Positions 9,232 through 13,039 of a stretch of DNA of 13,039 nt are shown in pieces (within the stretch, counting starts at the first letter, position 1; each line of letters opens with the position of its first letter). The DNA comes from Symbiodinium natans (Eukaryota > Sar > Dinophyceae > Suessiales > Symbiodiniaceae), in NCBI GenBank assembly GCA_905221605.1, contig CAJNDS010000743.1, positions 64,001 through 77,039 on the forward strand, written 5' to 3'. Below the pieces are notes generated by a model that was given only the letters and a program-made list of their open reading frames with translations, did no database searches and was not told the DNA's origin. The position numbers and the translations under genes were made by a program.

Positions 9232-9971
9232 CAAGTGGCTTGGCTTCCTTCCGCCTACAAGCTTTGCAGTTGACATGCGTTGCACCATATGTGCCCTTTC
9301 TGCCCTTTCTGGAGGTGCATCAAAGGGGCTATCTCTGGAACTGTGAGATGTTGAGAGATGCCACAGCAGCCATTCAAACCCTGAAGATTCTCTCGGACAC
9401 CAACCACAACACGCTCCCTCAGACGCACCTCTGGGACATCACGGTGGCACTCCAAAAAACCGAGACGAGAGATCTCACCCAAGCGACAAAAGGCAAAAAA
9501 GGCGGAGAAAAAAGAAGCTGTCTGTCTCTGCGTCTCAAGAGAGCGATTTCTGTCAACAACCCGGGGGGGTTTTTCCGCTCCTGTTTTCGCTTCTCTGTTT
9601 CAGTTCTTTAAGGGTTTGGAGAATTGGAGAATGTGTTCGAGCCACTGGCAGAATGCACACCTTCCTGTCCAGACATGTGTTGCTGGTGACTCGACTTTGC
9701 TGTTGAACAGCCCGAGCAATTTTCGCTTTGCCTTTTGCCTGGGCCTGCTGCAGCTGCGAGGGCTCGTTTTTTGGTTTGTTGGGTGGGCCTGGAGTCGTGT
9801 TGCATCTCCATCAAAGTTGTTTCAAATTGTGTGCATCCCTAGGGAAGCTGGTGGGCTTTCCGGGCGGATCCTGCGGCTTTTAGTCAGAATAGAATGTGTT
9901 GGTGAGATGTCTCTATACTTCTTGTACCCATGGATGGACTCAGTCGTTTCAGACCTAAAAGAATGATCCTC
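9232..9971. other. Stretch without a recognisable gene
   Basis: It holds two plus-strand open frames (to 9611, and 9616-9966) with no family similarity that I can see. The first may contain decayed remains of the thioesterase-like gene. The second, 116 codons, has one hydrophobic stretch (FAFCLGLLQLRGLVFWFVGW) that could pass for a membrane segment by chance. Confidence 0.45.
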
Positions 9972-10011
9972 AAGTAGCAACCAGACTCACAAAAAGTAGC
10001 AACCAGACTCA
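9972..10011 (+). repeat. Two-copy 18-bp direct repeat
   Basis: AAGTAGCAACCAGACTCA occurs at 9972-9989 and again at 9994-10011, period 22. It is a short local duplication with no assigned function. Confidence 0.85.
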
Positions 10012-11243
10012 AGCAAATCCGACGCAAACTTGCACAAGACAGCTGGGCAACTCGACCCCAACCCTAAACACCACAACATCCATTCCAAGACCCAAAGCGG
10101 CAAGTTCCGTATCCTGGGCACACTGGGCGGGACAGCGAGTGAGCGCTCCAGGTAGTGCAGGCTCAGTTTGTCTTCAGATGCTTTCAGGGCGTCTTTTTAA
10201 AGAGGAGACGTGGTGTGAACGGCGATAGGATCAGCCGTGCTGAGACGCATGCTTTGTGTACAGTGTATGGCCTCGTGTCTTGCCACGTGTAGCCTACGTA
10301 GGTCTGCCTCCAATGGAAAACCGTTATTCTGGGCTCGTGACTTGGGGGATCGAAACCCCCAGCTCATAGTCTTTCAGTTGCCAGGAAGCAGGCATCATGA
10401 TATCCGATATTGCCTGGTTCCCTTACTTGTTGACCTTGTCTACTGCGGACATGGCCACAGCAGACATCTAGGATGCCATGCCATGATCATGCCTAAGTGC
10501 AGCCCTGGCGAAAGTTGTACTTTCATGTTTCTTGGACAAAATCTCTGAGCCACCCAGCCGGCCTGTGCATTGATGGAACGCACATCCCACTCACAAAATG
10601 GACTGCGATAGGACGAGGGTTGGGTCACTGCAACCTTGGCCGCTTGCGCAGCGGCAGCAACTGCATTGCTGGTCACTCTTTGATGGCTTTGCACGATCTG
10701 GGCTGTAAATACTTGCCCTGAGCACTGCCGTGCCCTGCCGCATCCCTGCACCTCTGAATGTCGCAAAGCCTCGAGCAAACTGTGCGGCCCTGTTAGTGGC
10801 ATCTTTCCGAAGAGCAGCTTTGGCCAAGGGCACGCAGTGAGTCGATTCCTTCCAAGTCATTCCGCCAAGCACTGGCCACAGCATGGTACCCAACACGCAC
10901 TCACGGGTCGTCCAGGCACGGCCGCGCTTCGCTAGATGTCAGTATCCTCTCTTTCAGCCCATTACTTTGCCAGGCACCTTTGGGATTGACAACTCTGAAC
11001 CGGTCTGAACCCAGCATCCCCCAAAGGAGATAAGCCCTGGCGGAAGAACATTTCACTGGCTGTTTTACAAGAGCTGCGACAGGGTGTGGGTAGGCTCAGG
11101 GCCACTGGGAAGGCTGGCGACGATGGCGGCGGGCGACTCTGTTGGTGGTCGCTCTTCCGTGAGAATGCTAGAGAACCGGGAACCTTTGACCGATTGAGCT
11201 GCGGTATTGTGCTGTGGCGCACGTGTGTTGTGTGTGTTTCTGG
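10012..11243. other. Stretch without a recognisable gene
   Basis: Open frames are about 120 codons or shorter on both strands, without recognisable domains. The only structures noted are a hairpin at 10344-10360 (GGGGG and CCCCC around ATCGAAA) and mild GC-rich sequence. I see no repeats shared with the left part of the window. Confidence 0.55.
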
Positions 11244-11264
11244 TCTAGGGTCTAGGGCGTAGGG
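11244..11264 (+). repeat. Degenerate interstitial telomere-like heptamers
   Basis: Three consecutive heptamers, TCTAGGG, TCTAGGG and CGTAGGG, differ from TTTAGGG at the first two positions only. They are in the same orientation as the terminal array. They may be a worn remnant of an older telomere or of repair-associated addition. Confidence 0.6.
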
Positions 11265-11306
11265 TTCAGCCTGCGACTGGGTTGCAGTGGCATTGCGCTG
11301 TAATCG

Positions 11307-11531
11307 ATGACACGCACGACCGGCAAGAGCACCAAAATGTCCGAATTCACAGACTTACGGAGCATTGCTCCATGGCAGAAGGGTTTGGCCGGCCGGGTAT
11401 GTGCTTTTCTGTTGTTGGTTGGTGCTTCACAGGCCGCGTCTTTTCTGCAGAAGCTCATGACACTCAACCTCTCACCTCGCAACAGGACTGAAGATCGCAG
11501 ACAGAGCACAGCCTCAGACACCGTGGGATGA
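11307..11531 (+). CDS. Hypothetical short ORF with signal-peptide-like segment
   Basis: This is an ATG-initiated frame of 74 codons with a second in-frame ATG at 11337 in a favourable context (ACCAAAATGTCC). From the second start the product has a short polar N-terminus, the basic segment WQKGLAGR, a hydrophobic run VCAFLLLVGASQA and then ASFLQK. That layout resembles a secretory signal peptide with an A-x-A-like cleavage site. It could be a first exon of a secreted or plastid-targeted protein, which in complex-plastid algae begins with a signal peptide. The rest is polar and unrecognised, and there is no downstream homology to support a gene. Chance is quite possible. Confidence 0.2.
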   Translation: MTRTTGKSTKMSEFTDLRSIAPWQKGLAGRVCAFLLLVGASQAASFLQKLMTLNLSPRNRTEDRRQSTASDTVG

Positions 11532-11696
11532 AACTATGGGGGTCCAACAAGCGTTTCTCTCAGGTCCCACGATTTTGGGCGGCTCTGTAGATTTGTGTTG
11601 TTTGTGTTTGGTTTCTTTCTTGATTTCATGGGTCCTTCCTTTTCGTTTCAACCCGAAGCTGTAACCTTCGGACGTACTTGTCGTAGATTGTCATAA

Positions 11697-11966
11697 TTGC
11701 GCTCAAATACCGCCGTCCACAAGACAGCCCTAACGCAGCCTAGCACTGATCGCAGAAAGATATGTCGTGTGGCCCCTGACAAACCCGCGACACTGACTGT
11801 AAGAAAACCATCGTGGCCGATTGGATTTCCCATTTCCCTTGCTCGTGAGCTGGAGCTATGGCACTCCTGCTTATTCAACCTTTGCATTCAGGTTGACAAG
11901 TTGTGGCCCCACGAGTATCTTCAGCTCAATGCCGAAGAGCAGGGCACGTCTGATCTAGAGTCTTGA
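11697..11966 (+). CDS. Hypothetical ORF whose C-terminus is duplicated 527 bp downstream
   Basis: This 89-codon frame begins with TTG? no ATG is at its edge, so the true start is uncertain; it ends TGA at 11964-11966. I recognise no domain. Its last residues, NAEEQGTSDLES and stop, fall in a repeated block. The second copy of the block at 12455-12493 encodes DAEEQGVFDLEF and stop in the same frame, although that frame is closed by a TAA just upstream (12443-12445). Keeping frame and stop position in two diverged copies hints that the block derives from the 3' end of a gene. A short identical core could do this by chance. Confidence 0.25.
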   Translation: MRSNTAVHKTALTQPSTDRRKICRVAPDKPATLTVRKPSWPIGFPISLARELELWHSCLFNLCIQVDKLWPHEYLQLNAEEQGTSDLES

Positions 11967-12189
11967 GAGCTAGTGTCTTTAGGGTCCATCGAAGTCCACA
12001 GCAGGCTAGGATCTTCAAGACTTTCAGCAGTGCAGCGCAGCCCAAAATCATCCCTGCAAATAAAGTTCAGAAAACAGAAAAGAAGAAATTTACAAACATT
12101 GGGTCTATCTGCGACGCATTCGCCCCCCACAGCCTTGTGCTGGGTTTCTCGTGTGTTGTTTTGTTTCAGAAAAGAAATGTGTTCTTTAG
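11929..12189 (+). repeat. Subterminal duplicated block, copy 1 (E1)
   Basis: It matches 12456-12704 in order: ATGCCGAAGAGCAGGGC, TGATCTAGA, GGCTAGGATC, CAGCAGTGCAGC, TTCAGAAAA, GTCTTGTGCTGGGTTT-like, and TTTCAGAAAAGAAATGT…TTAG. Indels and many substitutions show it is older than the duplication at 1868/6147. Confidence 0.85.
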
Positions 12190-12412
12190 TGTTTATTGGT
12201 TTCTATTGGTGTTTATTGGTTTTCTAATGGTTTTCTATTGGTTTTTATAGGCTTTCTATTGGTTTTTATTGGTTTTCTATTTACTTATTGGTGTTTATTG
12301 AATTTATTGTTTTTTGTTTTCTAGTGTTCTTCTTTTGGTTTCTATTGGTGTTCTATTGTTTGTTATTGGTTTTCTACTGGTATTTATTGGTTTTCTTTTG
12401 GTTGTTACTGGA
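12190..12412 (+). repeat. ATTGG-rich degenerate minisatellite
   Basis: About 220 bp, very T-rich, made of irregular ~10-11-bp units such as TTTCTATTGG, TTTTTATTGG and TGTTTATTGG. It contrasts sharply with the GC-balanced flanks and sits exactly between the two copies of the duplicated block. CCAAT on the minus strand is a by-product of the unit, not evidence of a promoter. Confidence 0.9.
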
Positions 12413-12455
12413 TAGCACTTGAGTCTTCATGTTAGGTTCGAGTAAGCGGAAGGCG

Positions 12456-12704
12456 ATGCCGAAGAGCAGGGCGTGTTTGATCTAGAATTTTAGCGAGTAT
12501 TTAAGAGCCCATGGAAATGCAAATAAGGCTAGGATCGTCAGGACGTCAGCAGTGCAGCATAGCCCACCACCACCCACAAAGAAGATATGTAGATGAGCGG
12601 ATTTCTTGTTCAGAAAAGAAGAGAAACCAAATTCGAAGCAATGATTCGGTCTTGTGCTGGGTTTGTCGCGCGTTGCTGTTTCAGAAAAGAAATGTTTTCC
12701 TTAG
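12456..12704 (+). repeat. Subterminal duplicated block, copy 2 (E2)
   Basis: Partner of 11929-12189, offset about 527 at the left edge. It ends TTTCAGAAAAGAAATGTTTTCCTTAG, immediately followed by the GC-rich hairpin and then the telomeric sequences. Confidence 0.85.
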
Positions 12705-12717
12705 CGGGGGGGAGGCG

Positions 12718-12752
12718 TCTCCGGCGGGGGGGCGCAGCCCCCCCTCCGGAGA
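12718..12752. repeat. Strong GC-rich hairpin at the edge of the telomeric region
   Basis: The arms are TCTCCGG-C-GGGGGGG (12718-12732) and CCCCCCC-T-CCGGAGA (12738-12752). They pair at 14 of 15 positions around a five-base loop, CGCAG. The hairpin separates the subtelomeric duplicated block from the telomere-like repeats. Confidence 0.88.
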
Positions 12753-12763
12753 ATCCGGTTTAA

Positions 12764-12886
12764 CCCTAAACCATAAAACGCCAAACCCTAATGCCTAAAT
12801 GCAAAAATCTTCAAAACCCTAATCCCAAAACACGAAACACCTTCGAAACCCTAATGCCAAAAAGGAAAACCCCAAAAAAACCCTAA
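12764..12886 (-). repeat. Inverted degenerate telomere-like units (CCCTAA, ~32-bp period)
   Basis: CCCTAA occurs at 12764, 12786, 12817, 12849 and 12881. The last four are spaced 31, 32 and 32 bp and each is set in AAACCCTAATGCC-like context with A-rich filler. The orientation is opposite to the terminal telomere, so the two arrays diverge from about 12890. Confidence 0.85.
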
Positions 12887-12897
12887 TGAAAAACTGG

Positions 12898-13015
12898 ATT
12901 TTAGGGTTTAGGGATTTTTAGGGTTTAGGGATTTTTAGGGTTTAGGGATTTTTAGGGTTTAGGGATTTTTAGGGTTTAGGGATTTTTAGGGTTTAGGGAT
13001 TTTTTGGGTTTAGGG
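12898..13015 (+). repeat. Composite 17-bp telomeric variant repeat
   Basis: Seven units of ATTTTTAGGGTTTAGGG: the first is one T short (12898-12913), five are perfect (12914-12998), and the last (12999-13015) has T for A in the variant half. Each unit joins one canonical TTTAGGG to one decamer ATTTTTAGGG, forming a regular higher-order array. Confidence 0.97.
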
Positions 13016-13039
13016 TTTAGGGTTTAGGGTTTAGGGTTT
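13016..13039 (+). repeat. Canonical telomere repeat TTTAGGG, window end
   Basis: Three perfect TTTAGGG units followed by TTT at the edge of the window; a fourth lies inside the last composite unit. The G-rich strand points off the right edge, as expected for a right-hand chromosome end. Whether the array continues cannot be seen. Confidence 0.93.

Noticed and set aside
10344-10360. tRNA T-arm-like hairpin (GGGGG, ATCGAAA, CCCCC)
   Set aside because: Seven bases after it (AGCTCAT) have no matching acceptor strand upstream at tRNA distance. No D- or anticodon arm can be drawn.
10566-10595. CIDGTHIPL reading, similar to a PIF/Harbinger transposase motif
   Set aside because: A single short motif in a 74-codon frame with no second catalytic motif, no flanking similarity and no terminal repeats.
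12190-12412. Repeated CCAAT boxes (minus strand) as a promoter
   Set aside because: Every ATTGG comes from the minisatellite unit; there is no gene positioned to use them.
11929-12704. E1 and E2 as LTRs of a small retrotransposon
   Set aside because: The blocks are strongly diverged, have no TG…CA ends, primer-binding site or coding interior, and enclose only a T-rich minisatellite.

Overview
The window reads as a eukaryotic subtelomere that runs into a chromosome end at its right edge. The last ~140 bases are plant/alga-type telomeric repeat (TTTAGGG), with the G-rich strand running 5'->3' off the end. The rest is gene-poor and repeat-dense: no intact conserved gene, long GA microsatellites, several layers of degenerate tandem repeats and decayed coding fragments. 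TTTAGGG telomeres occur in plants, green algae, dinoflagellates and chromerids. The moderate-to-high GC, low coding density, a LINE-type reverse-transcriptase tail and a thioesterase-like fragment make a dinoflagellate (Symbiodiniaceae-like) genome my best guess. That is inference: no spliced-leader sequence or rRNA is present to confirm it.

Layout. 25-536: two tandem copies of a 257-bp unit with a GC-rich palindrome, followed by a telomere-like scrap. 553-1606: no recognisable gene. 1707-2125: first copy of a ~370-bp dispersed repeat. 1868-6146 and 6147-~7275: a head-to-tail tandem duplication whose first copy has been enlarged by insertions. 7118-7800: a ~223-bp degenerate tandem repeat. 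7911-8750: two more copies of the ~370-bp repeat. 9070-9231: a thioesterase-like alpha/beta-hydrolase fragment. 9232-11243: nothing recognisable. 11244-11966: a telomere-like scrap and two weak hypothetical ORFs. 11929-12704: a duplicated 250-260-bp block flanking an ATTGG-rich minisatellite. 12718-12752: a strong GC hairpin. 12764-12886: inverted degenerate CCCTAA units. 12898-13039: composite and then canonical telomere repeat.

The most informative object is a ~2.4-kb mobile element at 2370-4786. It has perfect 16-bp terminal inverted repeats, an 8-9-bp target-site duplication, and an intact empty site in the paralogous duplication copy at 6641-6649. It carries no visible transposase. Inside it are subterminal palindromes, a LINE reverse-transcriptase C-terminal tail and a ~900-bp GA-rich array bracketed by a second inverted repeat. 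It appears to be an undescribed non-autonomous, cargo-carrying DNA transposon.

No operon-like or cooperating gene set is present. The biology here is subtelomeric duplication, transposition, possible gene conversion and telomere-repeat diversification.
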